From Plenodomus lindquistii (Eukaryota > Ascomycota > Dothideomycetes > Pleosporales > Leptosphaeriaceae): a stretch of DNA of 64,000 bases. Position 1 is the first letter of the stretch; each line of letters begins with the position of its first letter. Made by a program: the position numbers and the translations under genes. The stretch is from NCBI GenBank assembly GCA_025504975.1, contig JANUWI010000002.1, positions 744,001-808,000 on the forward strand, in the 5' to 3' direction. The notes beneath the pieces were generated by a model. That model was not told the origin of the DNA, made no database searches, and saw nothing but the letters and a program-made list of their open reading frames with translations. Of the stretch, positions 20,154 to 30,189 are shown one piece after another.

Positions 20154-23018
20154 CTACATAACAACGCACTTCTCTCGTTCCTCCGCCTGACCCCCGTTCA
20201 TCGGCGCGCCTGCACTTTGTCTTCTCCCGGGCCTATTCGGGATTTGGTTAATAAGAGGCTGTGGCAGGCGTCCCGAATGCCGTCGTCCACCAGCAGTCGA
20301 CTGCGGTGGCAGACCGCTGGAAGTACTTTGATACGCGCTACCACCCTGCGGCATAAGCGGCGCTTGGGCACTCGAGGGGTGGCCTGGTGGGGGGTTGTAT
20401 CGTGGTGTAGTGGCGGCTTCTTCGTACGTGGGGGGTGGCGCTGCTTCGCCTGCTGGACGATGGGTCGTCACGTTGTTGCGCCGTGGTGGGACGACTGGTG
20501 TTGCTTCGCTGCGGGAAGTGCGACGGTTGCCGTTGCCGTTGCCGGGCCGCGGCGAGGATTGCGCTGCTATCGCATTGACTGAGGCCTGATTGTCACGTTC
20601 GCGTTGGCTGGCTTCGCGGCGCTCACGGTCTTCTTCCTCTTCTTGGAGTTGCAGGGCTAGCGCGAGATCGTGGTCTTCTTGTTCCGCACGGCTGAGATCC
20701 TCGGGCGAAACAATTTCATTGTCTTGTGATCCCGAGTGTATGACGCCTGTTTGTTGCTGAACAGGGTGGCGGGTTGGTATAGTCGTCCAGCCTTGATTGT
20801 CATTTGGATCGACTAGGTTCTGGACTTGATGCTGTTGCTGAGATCCTGAAGAACCGCTGTTGTCTACGGAGCGAAAGTCACCGGAGAAGAGCTGGCTGCC
20901 TTGACCAGTCACATCGATCAGCGACTCCCAGACAATCTCGTCGTGACTGGCATAGCCCTGGTCGGTGACCAATGTGACAAGCTGGTCAGTACGAGGGTCC
21001 TTGATCAGAGTAGAAAAGTGATCATTCCTGAATAGGATTGCGACTTGGCCACGTTGGAGGTTCTCTCGAATGACTCTTAGCCCATGATCGGTCAGTTGAG
21101 TGGGCCAGCGGCCTAGGAATTCCTTGATGGCATGGATGTCCGTGAACATCTGCTGCTCCTCGTCGCTCAATGCTTCGCCAGACTGAAGTTTTGCATCAAG
21201 TTCCTCTTCCTGGAACTGTACGTATTGTGAAGTCTCGTATGATTTGGCAACTCGGTCGAAAGCAGCGTAGGCTTCGGTACCAGTCTCTGGAAGCCACCCA
21301 TGCATCAGCGGAATGTCGAATGTGCGATATAGCTTCATGTCCTGTGTATTCTCGAATCCGCCTGCTCGATTCGTGAGTGCAGTAGGCCCAGTCATCTCGC
21401 TCGCATCTGGAACAAACATTGGATTGACATTTAGACCAGTATGAAGTGCAAGGAGAAACTTGTAGAGTTCACCAACGTCTGGCAATGCCTGTGCAGCATC
21501 GCCGCGTCGGCCTGACATGAGTTCGTCGAAAACAGCGTCGAGCAACAAGCCCAGACTAACAGTCTCACGCGTACGTAGAGTCTCAATCAGTGCAGTATCG
21601 ACGCCGGGTGGTGTCGACAGCACAAGCGCGTTGACCAGAGCAAGTAGTGGACATGGCCCATTCAGATTTTGTGTGAGTATTGGTGAGGTTCGGATGCCTT
21701 GCTTGTTGTAGTCGTACCAACGAATGTGTTTAATCTGATAGTGTTCTCTCCTCTGCCTGTTCATTGTAGTATTGGGCGATTCGGGTCCGGCCGCAGTCGA
21801 CGAGCCAGCTCCAGTGTCGATTGGTCGCGGAGGCATAGTTGGCGGAAAATCTTCGTGTGATCTTCTGGGTGGCAGTGCCGGTGGTTGTTCTTCACTGACA
21901 GGGAGTGTTGCGTGTGGCACGACTGCTGGGGGTTGTGCGTTTGCGTATGGAGGAGTTGCTTGCTGTGCTTCTGCGTACGAAGGGGTTAGGTCTGAGTTCG
22001 AATGCAAAGCCGGCGGAACTTGTTCCAATCTATGCATCTCATCTTCGCGATGGCGCGTCTGCTCTGCCCTTGCAGCAATATCCTGATCGGCGCTCCATTG
22101 AGGTTGGCTCCAGCCTTGCTGCTGCTGTGATGCATAATCAGGCTGATCCAAAACCGCCGCAACGGGTTTGGAAGAGGAGAGGTCAACGTCTGGCGCCCAT
22201 GGGTTTGCGGCGAAGGCGTCCTTGGGCTGTGTGGCCGAAGGGGTGGACGAAGGGGTGGCCGAGTCGACGGCAATGAGCGGAGGCTCATTAGGCGACTTGG
22301 AGCTTTGCTCAGTAGCGACCTGGCTGTCAACATTCAGGTTCTGCATAGCTTGGGTAGGTATGACGGGGGTCTGGTATGCTGGAAGCTCGACGGGCGAAGC
22401 TCCTTTCTGACTGTGGTCCTGGGCGGTGCCCCATATCGCCTCGCTGCTCTCTCCGCCCCAATTACTATGTCCAGTCGTCTGGACTTTGAGATAAGGATTG
22501 TTCGTCTGTAGGGGTATGGAGCCGTTGGAGTGCTCGGAAACAGTGCTCATGGCGCCAAACGAAGCAGCGCTCGCACCTGTTGGCATGGGCGAAATGTTGT
22601 CCATGGACCGCTTGATGGGTATTCCAGTAGGGGGACCTACCCTCAAGGCGTCTGGCAGATTGCTCTTGTTGGCAGGTGCGGGTGATGGCACCTTCCCACC
22701 GGCGGGCCTCAAGGCGTCGGGCACATCGCGAGGGTTGACATCTTCAAAGTCGTCTTCATCTGAAGATCCGCCCCACTCGTCCTCACTAAGATCCGAGTCG
22801 ACATCGTGTTTGTGTGGTGAGGTTCTGGTTCCATCTGGAGTCTTGAGGCGGAAGGCCGGCGACGTGTTGGCGTAGGGAGCGTGGGCGGGATTGGCGGGAG
22901 GTGTCAAGGGCAGCGCAGGCGCATGTTCTTCGGAGGGAGTGGTGGGGTATGGCGGCTGCGCTTTGGAGAGGGGGGCGGGCACGATGCTGTCTGGCTCTTC
23001 AGGTTTTCTGAGCACCAT
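20154..23018 (-). CDS. MIY1: MINDY-family Lys48-selective deubiquitinase (Miy1-like)
   Basis: Cysteine protease of the MINDY (DUF544/FAM63) family, which trims Lys48-linked polyubiquitin. Single exon, 954 residues. The N-terminal about 420 residues are disordered (Pro/Ser/Ala/Gln). The catalytic core begins at IKHIRWYDYNKQGIRTSPI and carries the oxyanion Gln and catalytic Cys456 in TQNLNGPCPLLALVNAL, and the catalytic His667 in FRNDHFSTLI, followed by TDQGYASHDEIVWE. A ubiquitin-interacting helix of MIU/UIM type (EDHDLALALQLQEEEED, about 770-790) follows, as in animal MINDY proteins. The very C-terminus is KCVVM, a CaaX-type prenylation box at the exact end of the frame. Divergent from TRM6. 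Yeast Miy1 is much shorter at the N-terminus. Confidence 0.9.
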   Translation of the reverse strand: MVLRKPEEPDSIVPAPLSKAQPPYPTTPSEEHAPALPLTPPANPAHAPYANTSPAFRLKTPDGTRTSPHKHDVDSDLSEDEWGGSSDEDDFEDVNPRDVPDALRPAGGKVPSPAPANKSNLPDALRVGPPTGIPIKRSMDNISPMPTGASAASFGAMSTVSEHSNGSIPLQTNNPYLKVQTTGHSNWGGESSEAIWGTAQDHSQKGASPVELPAYQTPVIPTQAMQNLNVDSQVATEQSSKSPNEPPLIAVDSATPSSTPSATQPKDAFAANPWAPDVDLSSSKPVAAVLDQPDYASQQQQGWSQPQWSADQDIAARAEQTRHREDEMHRLEQVPPALHSNSDLTPSYAEAQQATPPYANAQPPAVVPHATLPVSEEQPPALPPRRSHEDFPPTMPPRPIDTGAGSSTAAGPESPNTTMNRQRREHYQIKHIRWYDYNKQGIRTSPILTQNLNGPCPLLALVNALVLSTPPGVDTALIETLRTRETVSLGLLLDAVFDELMSGRRGDAAQALPDVGELYKFLLALHTGLNVNPMFVPDASEMTGPTALTNRAGGFENTQDMKLYRTFDIPLMHGWLPETGTEAYAAFDRVAKSYETSQYVQFQEEELDAKLQSGEALSDEEQQMFTDIHAIKEFLGRWPTQLTDHGLRVIRENLQRGQVAILFRNDHFSTLIKDPRTDQLVTLVTDQGYASHDEIVWESLIDVTGQGSQLFSGDFRSVDNSGSSGSQQQHQVQNLVDPNDNQGWTTIPTRHPVQQQTGVIHSGSQDNEIVSPEDLSRAEQEDHDLALALQLQEEEEDRERREASQRERDNQASVNAIAAQSSPRPGNGNGNRRTSRSEATPVVPPRRNNVTTHRPAGEAAPPPTYEEAATTPRYNPPPGHPSSAQAPLMPQGGSAYQSTSSGLPPQSTAGGRRHSGRLPQPLINQIPNRPGRRQSAGAPMNGGQAEEREKCVVM

Positions 23019-23555
23019 GCTGTGTGACGTTGTGGTTGTGGTGGTGGTGGTGGTGGTGGTGAGATGATGGGCAAGCTTATGCTACACCACTTGGCAGGCT
23101 TTCGCAGTGGTGAAGCTTGGCTAAGAATTGCGCGAGGGCGAGGAGAAAAGGCGAACGACGGACGGGGTGGAGGTCAAGTGAGAACAAGGGCCACGGGGGT
23201 TGTGTGGCGTTGTATATGATTTATTGGCGTACGCGGCCAAATGGGGAACATGCGGAAGTCGCGAACAGGCGCAACGACGGCCGATGACGACGCTGTGCTT
23301 GTGGCTGTGGCTGTGCATGTGGCGGGTACGCGGATCCCAGCGTCCCAGCGCGCCGCCCTTGTGGGGGAAGCTCCGGAATTTTTATGCGAACGCGCCTGGC
23401 CTGCATGTGATTGATTCGAGTTGAACTTCACCTGCAACCCTCTTTCTCTCCGTCGCAAGCACCGCCCAACGGGGAATCCAAGTGGATCCTAGAAAAGCTC
23501 TGGTAGTTGCACATGGCTCGGTAACCTCACCTCTCAGCCTGGCAAGGAAAGCGCC
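23019..23555. promoter_or_regulatory. Divergent promoter, MINDY gene / TRM6, with a (GTG)n tract
   Basis: 537 bp between the start codons. A perfect GTG repeat of eight units sits at 23038-23061, only 20 bp from the MINDY ATG, so it is likely in its 5' UTR (CAC repeats in the mRNA). No TATA box seen. Confidence 0.45.
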
Positions 23556-25494
23556 ATGCACTCGTACATTCGCCCCAACACGCACGTCGCGCTGCGCCTT
23601 CCCTCAGGCCTCCTCAAGATCATCGAGATCAGCCCCAATACGTACGTCGCATAGCCGGAGTGAGCCTCCACCTCGAATTGCTCGCTGTCATGTGACATGC
23701 TAATTGCTACTCAGCACCATCAACCTGGGCAAATTCGGCACCTTCAACTCCAATCTCCTCCTTGGCCGGCCCTACCACTTCACCTACGAGCTACTCGACA
23801 AGGACAATGGCAGATCCAAGACGGAACTGCGCGTCGTACCGGCCGCTGAACTGCACGCCGAAGCGCTAGGCGACGACTATGCGCCCGCCACTGAATCCAC
23901 CGAGGACACTGCAGAGCGCGCCTCAGGCTTCGACATTGTTGGCGAAGATGGCCAAGTGATTATGCGGAACAACCGCCTGACGGTCGACGATGCGTCACGG
24001 CAGGCGCTATCCATGGCTGAGATCGAAGAGCTGAAAAAGGCAGGCGCAGGATCTGGCAAGGAAATAATCGCAAAGATCATGGCATCGCACAACGCCATCG
24101 AGGAGAAGACGACCTTTTCCCTGGCCAAATACACCCTGCGCAAGTCGAGAAAGTACATGAAGCGCTTCACCGCGCTTCCAGTGGATATTGGTGTCTTGAC
24201 CGAATATGTCTTGGAGAAGGAAGCCTACAAGATCATGGAGCTGAGGGAAGACCTGCTCGGATTGATCTGCAGCTGGGCAAATATCCACTCTGGAGAGTCA
24301 AGCCGAGTCATGAAAGCGGAGGATGGTGTCAGCCAGATAGGGGGAGGAAGATGGCTTGTCGTGGACGATACAGGCGGACTGCTCACAGCAGCACTTGCCG
24401 AGAAGATGGGACTTTTGTACCCGGAGGAGGAAAATGACGATTTGGAAAGCGACGAAGACGATACCCAGGCCAAGCCAGATCAGAATGGCGCAACACAACC
24501 ACCGACCGACTCAACACCCATCGACACAGATACTGTCATGCCTGACGCCGACGCTTCCGCCACCGATCCTACAAACCCAACAACCACCTCAGATCAGCCC
24601 CCTCGCCCCCGCAAGCCCATCCGCCCCCACGTCCCCCAGATGTCTGCAACAACGAACACCCTGACCGTCCTCCATCCCAACAACCAACCCAATCTCTCCT
24701 TTCTCAAATACTTCGGCTACGACTATGGCGCCCCAGCCGTCTCTCACCCCCTATACAAACACTTGAAGTCGCTATCATGGCTGTCACTGCTCCACCCCGA
24801 AGATGATCCCACCTACGACGAACCCGAACTCATCCCAGACGACGTCATTGCAACGTTCAAGTCGAGTAAACGCGGTACTTACTACAAGAAGCGAAGACGA
24901 TGGGAGCGTGTCAAGGGCGTGGTTGATGAGACAAGACAAGGAGGGTTCGACGGATTGGTCGTAGCCACAACCATGGATGCCAAGGGTGTTCTGAAAGCGT
25001 TAGTACCACTGGTCAGAGGAGGTGGCAAGGTTGTAGTGTACAATCCCAGCGTCGAACCCCTTGTCGAGCTCTGCGATCTGTATTCTAAAGACCGGAGAGC
25101 TGCATTCATTGCACAAGAGTTCGGATCGGAGCAGCAACCACAAAGACAAAGACAAAAACAAAAACAAAAACAAAAACAGCAAAACGGCAAACGCAATAAG
25201 CGCGAAGATGACGAAGACGACGAGGACATTGCAACAGAAGGTGGCGACGAGGACGAAGACTTCCCCCTCAACCCAACACTCCTTCTAGCACCCATGCTAC
25301 AAACTGCGCGAGCGAGACAATGGCAAGTCCTCCCCGGCCGAACACATCCCATGATGACCAGTAAAGGCGGAGCAGAAGGGTATATATTCACCGCCACACG
25401 CGTCCTCCCCTTTGAAGGCCGCGTAGAAGCGCGAGGACACTACGGAAAGAAGAAGAGGAAGGTCGAGGCTGAAGATACACCTGCAGTCTCATAG
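23556..25494 (+). CDS. TRM6: tRNA (adenine-58-N1)-methyltransferase non-catalytic subunit
   Basis: Partner of Trm61; the nuclear heterotetramer makes m1A58 in tRNAs, including initiator tRNA. Trm6 (Gcd10) binds tRNA and lacks a working SAM site. Exons 23556-23641 and 23715-25494 join AC|C to give 621 residues, longer than yeast (478). Seen: NTHVALRLPSGLLKII, INLGKFGTFNSN, LIGRPYH-like LLGRPYHFTYEL, the diagnostic NAIEEKTTFSLAKYTLRKS (about 155-173), then ALPVDIGVLTEYV, and WLVVDDTGGLLTAALAEKMG. A disordered acidic insert (about 250-310) and a KQKQKQKQ tract followed by an Asp/Glu-rich stretch (about 505-545) account for the extra length. Choice of start: it is the first ATG, in context GCCATGC, and gives the family N-terminus. 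Confidence 0.92.
25142..25178 (+). repeat. In-frame ACAAAA-type microsatellite in TRM6
   Basis: A run of CAAAGA/CAAAAA units encoding alternating Lys and Gln within the disordered part of Trm6. It keeps the reading frame. Confidence 0.8.
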
Positions 25495-26458
25495 TCACGA
25501 AACAACGACACGTAGGTAGATAATAGAAAAAATCGTGTACTCCCAAGTTCCCATTATTTTACTATCGATTACCTGATTGTCTGGCTCGAGTTCACAATCT
25601 CATGCTTGGGTAGATAGCAAGGGATATTTCCACTATGCACACAACTTGTCAAACTCTCCGCTACAACACGCCGAACATGTGTGGGAAACTACACTACCCA
25701 AGTCCTCTGTCGCTCACATACCTTCATACCCAACTTACCAAATCATGTACACTCCAACGTCGACAGCCTGACCAGACATGCATGATCACCCAATAAGGCT
25801 GCATGGGAGTAAGCCTCAGATCGAACACCTCGTTCGCGCTAGAGATTGCAGTCTACTCAGCTCTGCGGCAGGTACATGCCTGCTCCACTAGAGGTGTGCC
25901 TAGAACAGTACTGGTACAGCCTTGAGGTTGTATGGACACCTACTCGTCTACACGGGAGAGCGCAGTCAGTGCATTTGTGAAATACTATTGTCCCATTTCA
26001 ATGGCTATAATGTCTGAGCGATGAAAGTTGATGGGTCGAACAATTACTTAGCGTCGAGCTAAACTGGTAGGGCCTTTGCAGTGTTTTACCACAAAATGAC
26101 CCTGAGTTGATGAAGAATTCCATATCAACCTTGAAACATGTAAAGGACGTCTTGTTGTTCTCGGTTTGCCTTCTTGAAGGCTCCACTCGGACAAGTTCAC
26201 GAGGATAGTCAAGTAACATCCGCTAATTTTAGCCGTTGTAGAGACGCACGCCCTAGCATGACGCGAGGGGTGTACAGGTGTCAGATTGAGGGGTAGCAGA
26301 GACCCCACTCTAACGGTCGGCTCAATCAAGGCTGGATACTGGAATGGGCTCGATTTCATCCAAAAGATTCATTGTCGTGGTAAGGCAGTAACTTGATTCT
26401 GAGTTCATATATCCCAAAATCGCATTTTTTGTCATGAAATGTCAAAAGGAAATCAATC
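25495..26458. other. Spacer between TRM6 and tRNA-Gly
   Basis: About 960 bp, AT-richer than the genes. Short frames on both strands have no family resemblance. Nothing recognised beyond the upstream region of the tRNA gene. Confidence 0.5.
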
Positions 26459-26529
26459 GCACCAGTGGTTTAGTGGTAAAATCTGAGCTTCCCATGCTCA
26501 GGCCACGGGTTCGATTCCCGTCTGGTGCA
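26459..26529 (+). tRNA. tRNA-Gly, anticodon CCC
   Basis: A 71-base cloverleaf without intron. The acceptor stem GCACCAG pairs with CTGGTGC and the discriminator is A26529. D-stem GTTT/AAAT, anticodon stem TGAGC/GCTCA with loop TTCCCAT (anticodon CCC, reads GGG), and T-stem ACGGG/CCCGT with loop TTCGATT. Pol III internal promoters are visible: A box TGGTTTAGTGG (26466-26476) and B box GGTTCGATTCC (26508-26518). The CCA end is not encoded, as expected for a eukaryote. Confidence 0.95.
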
Positions 26530-26549
26530 AGATGAGACGAGAGTCTCTG

Positions 26550-26554
26550 TTTTT
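26550..26554 (+). terminator. Pol III terminator of tRNA-Gly
   Basis: A TTTTT run 21 bases after the tRNA 3' end, the usual RNA polymerase III stop. Confidence 0.75.
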
Positions 26555-26895
26555 GAAGTTCTGATGCGATGGTGATGGATACGGGAGAGGGAGGACTTCG
26601 TTGAAGTTTGAATTTTTTGCTCCAAGGAACGAGCTTCAACAATCAATAACGACACAACATGACAATGATTGAGCTATCTAATTTGCCCATGTGTATCTAA
26701 TGTGCAATAGTCACAGTAGACGATATAGATATTATGATGTAGAGACATGCAAATGGAGTATGTACTGTGTAACATTGCATGTGTGGCGCCAGACTGTGGG
26801 GTAGGCTCGTGCGTCATCGCGAACCTGAACCTGGCCTGGAACTTCCTACGACCCATGAGCCATAAATAACAACGTATACACTCACGCCCCCCGCC

Positions 26896-28009
26896 ATGGC
26901 TACGAAAATAGAAAAGACGTTGCAGCGACAACGGGAAAAGTAGAAACACTCTCTCAAACCTTACGCGCCACCACTGACATGTCCCAGAATCGCAGAAGGC
27001 CAATACTACGAAGCCCACCAACAACTCCGCGTCGTCGCTTCGCGTTACACAAAAGCCCAGGACTGGACCAACGCAACCTCCATTCTCTTTGAAGGCGCGC
27101 AATCCCTTCTACAAGCAGGTCAAGGCGGGTCTGGTGGCGACCTCTGCATATTCCTCCTCGATGTCTACAACAAGGGCGAGATCAAGCCGGATGCGAGCAG
27201 CAAAGGAAAGCTGCTAAGCCTACTACGCTCATTCCCAAAGGAAGAGCCAACCAAGAAGAAGTTTGTCAGCGAGATGATAGCATGGAGCAGCAAATTTGGC
27301 GAATTCCCCGCAGGCGATCCGGAAATCCATCACGTTGCAGGGAGCCTGTTCGCTGAAGGTACGCATTTCCCCCCTCCCCCTCAATCCCAATTTTACAACA
27401 ATAACCACTGACATGACCGCTGTAACAGAACTCGAGCCCTACGACGCAGAACGCCACCTCCTCCTCGGCACCCAAGACTCCGCCAATACCCTCTCCTCAA
27501 TAGAATACGCCTGGTACGAAGCCGACGACTCACACACCGCACCCCTCTACTGCGCCCGCGGCGTGCTACCCTACCTCCTCACCGGCAACCTGCGCGCAGC
27601 AAACAAATTCTTCCTCCTATTCACATCGCAACTCGCCAAGAAGCCCAATCTCAACACACAAACCGTTTCGACGAATAACACGGAATTGCGTGTGTACCCT
27701 TCGTTACCGCTGTTGAATTTCCTGGGACTGTTGCTGCTGAGTGTGGAGAGGGGAGATCCGAGTTTGTATAGGCAGCTCAAGAGCCATTATGTGCAGGATT
27801 TGAAGGATGTGAATTGGAATGAGGCGTTGGATCAGATTGGAGAGATGTACTTTGGCATCAAGATACCGCGACAGGGAAACCCAATGTTCGATATGCTAGG
27901 TAGCATGTTTGGTGGTGGCATGGGAGGTGGAGCTGGAGCTGGAGGCGGAGGTGGTGCAGCGAAGAAGAGCATAGGTGGACGGGCGCCTGCTGCGTCGGGG
28001 CTGGATTGA
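26896..28009 (+). CDS. GET4: Get4, tail-anchored protein targeting factor
   Basis: Cytosolic alpha-helical-repeat protein that, with Get5, hands tail-anchored membrane proteins from Sgt2 to Get3 for insertion in the ER. Exons 26896-26939, 26988-27358 and 27429-28009 give 331 residues. Both junctions restore family sequence: EKIAEGQYYEAHQQLRVVA across the first, and SLFAEELEPYDAERHLLLG across the second. The rest (WTNATSILFEGAQSLL, LPLLNFLGLLLLSVERG, FGIKIPRQGNPMFDMLGSMF) is typical. The C-terminal 40 residues become Gly-rich (GGGMGGGAGAGGGGG), as in other filamentous fungi. Convergent with LYS9, with only 182 bp between the stop codons. The 366-bp stretch 26530-26895 before it holds the tRNA 3' flank and the GET4 promoter. 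Confidence 0.92.
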
Positions 28010-28191
28010 GAGAGGTCCCTGATGGCCCCATGAGTGAACGATACATACTGTGCATATGTGCATATACCATTGTACAATTCAATGAGCATACATGGGAAAA
28101 TCTGAGGTCTTCCGAGCATTTCATTTGCGATGCTTTTGTCTACACTCATCTATCTGACGGACCTTGATCTGGCCTGACGAACATCTCGAAT

Positions 28192-29794
28192 CTAAGCAGG
28201 GACAGTCTTCTCCCTGAAGTACACACCGTACTTCTCCTCAAGAGTCTTCATCAACGGCTTGCAGATCTCTGGGCTCATAGGAGCCAGAATACCCTTCTCG
28301 CTCAGAGTACCGTCAAGAACCTGCTGAACAGCAATCGCGCAAGGAACACCAACAAGCTTAGCCATGGCAGAGTAACCCTTGGGATCACCGTACTCAGCAA
28401 GCGTCGATGTGCGTGTGACTCTGCTACCATCCTTGTTCTCAATCTCAAACTTGTGCTGCAGCATCAAGAAGTCGCGCTCGCCCTCCTCGTACTGCATCTT
28501 CTTCTCCAGCGTCGCGCAAAGAGTGTCGAGCGGGTTACCGCGGGGGATGATCTCCTCGTCAGAGAGCAGACCAATCCATCGCAGACCAGTAATGATGCGC
28601 TCCTTCTCCTCGGTGCTGGCAAACTTTGTTCGCGAGCTGATGGCCCAGATAATGTCCTCATCCTTGCTGCTGGTAGCTCCAATAACCTTGGCAGTCGCAT
28701 CTCTCCACGAGCTCTTGGAGCCCTCCTTGAGGAAGTCCTTGGGATCTTCGGACAGGAAGCCAATGTCGACAAGGGCCTTGATGTACTCGGGGAATCCTTG
28801 GTAACGCAGAGTACCGCGGATGATGGTCTGTGCCTCGGGGATGTTGTAACGCTCCTTGTAGGGTGTTGAGTCGCGGTTGGGGTATGCAACGAAGGCGTAG
28901 CCGGGGTAGATGAAGTAAGGCTTAGCCTCAGCCATGAGTTCGGGGCCCTCAACCTCCTTGATCTTGCCATCCTCGTAGTACTTGGCCTGGTTCCTCAGCG
29001 CCAAAAGTACACCACGGGAGCTCCATGAGAACTTGTAGCCGAGGGGGTTGTCAGAGTTCTCGGGGGCGGGGAGACCACCGCAGTAAGACTTGAAGGACAA
29101 GATCTTTCCACCAGCCTTGTGTACCTCGTCAATTGTGAGAACGGCAGAGAGATGGTCAACACCGGGGTCAACGCCGATCTCGTTCATGACCGTGATGCCA
29201 GCTGCCTTGGCTTCGGCGTCGAGCTCCATCATGGCGGGCGAGACGTATGAGGTTGTGACGACATTCTTCTTCTTGCGGATCGCAGACTTGATTACAGTCG
29301 CGTGGTATGTGTAGGGGATCAAGCTGATAACCACATCAACTTTGGCGACCTCAGCATCGAGCGCCTCGGAGTCGTTGACATCGAGCTATCACAGTCAGCG
29401 TCTGTCATTTCGAATTGGTAAGCAGGGAGAGCTCACGCTGATGGTGGAGGTGTTGGGTATGCCCTTAGCGAGAGCCTGAGCCTTCTCGAGCGTCCTGCAT
29501 GCGACTGTGACTTTGACGCCAGACTTTGCGAGAACGTCTACGGTTGGTCGTGTGCTGTTCATGTTAGTTTGAGAGAGACCTAGTCATTCGTTTGACATAC
29601 ACGAATCCAGCACCAAGCAGAAGAGCAGATCTGAAAGTTTGTTAGTTGGAAAGTCGTGAGGTCTGACAGTGTATACACATACTTTCCGCTGTGCGCACCT
29701 GTGACGCTGCCCATGACGTTTTGGAATGTGTCTGAACCGTTAGTCAAAGTCCAATGCATCGATTGACAGCTCACATACTTGTAAGAGTCTCCAT
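28192..29794 (-). CDS. LYS9: Saccharopine dehydrogenase (NADP+, L-glutamate-forming)
   Basis: Penultimate step of the fungal alpha-aminoadipate lysine pathway: condenses aminoadipate semialdehyde with glutamate to saccharopine using NADPH. Five exons: 29794-29779, 29731-29683, 29630-29601, 29554-29437 and 29385-28192; all four introns keep phase and give 468 residues. The nucleotide-binding GKSALLLGAGFVTRPTVDVL (about 21-40) is assembled from three small exons. Further on: VTVACRTLEKAQALA, VDVVISLIPYTYHATVIKSA, NEIGVDPGVDHL, YCGGLPAPENSDNPLGYKF and the C-terminus KYGVYFREKTVPA, as in yeast Lys9. The N-terminus is about 20 residues longer than yeast; an in-frame ATG at residue 12 (MGSVTGAH) would give the conventional start. 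Divergent from SEC15. Confidence 0.95.
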
Positions 29795-30189
29795 TTTGTG
29801 TGATGTAGGATTGTCTGAATGTTCAGAAAAAAGTTGTTAGTACTATATCTACTGGCGTGGAGTCCGATTCGGAATACTCAGATTCTGGCGGGGTTACTCC
29901 GTCATCGCTCCGCCACCTGCTCGGAGAGGAAAGTGGGGCGAAGCCTGCGACAGTTCTCGGGCCGTCGAGCACCCCGGGTCTAGTGCCCAATGCATCTTAG
30001 CACGTGCATCGCCGACTTGCCAGGTACCGCGTTTCAACATCACAGGAGATTCGCATCTACCTTTACATTGCTCCTCGAGATCTGTAATCAATTCATTGAG
30101 ACCCCGTGAAGTTCTGAATATCGCCTGTGGTGCTCGCCAGTCTCAAAGATCACTTGTGAACGAACGACGCGTAAGGCATCAGCATCAAG
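29795..30189. promoter_or_regulatory. Divergent promoter LYS9 / SEC15 with an everted CGG pair
   Basis: 395 bp between the start codons. At 29863-29873 the palindrome-like TCCGATTCGGA contains CCG-N3-CGG, an everted pair of the triplets bound by Zn2Cys6 factors, 69 bp upstream of the LYS9 ATG. Yeast Lys14 recognises a related TCC...GGA element, but the spacing here differs, so the match is suggestive only. No perfect TGASTCA was seen. Confidence 0.3.
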
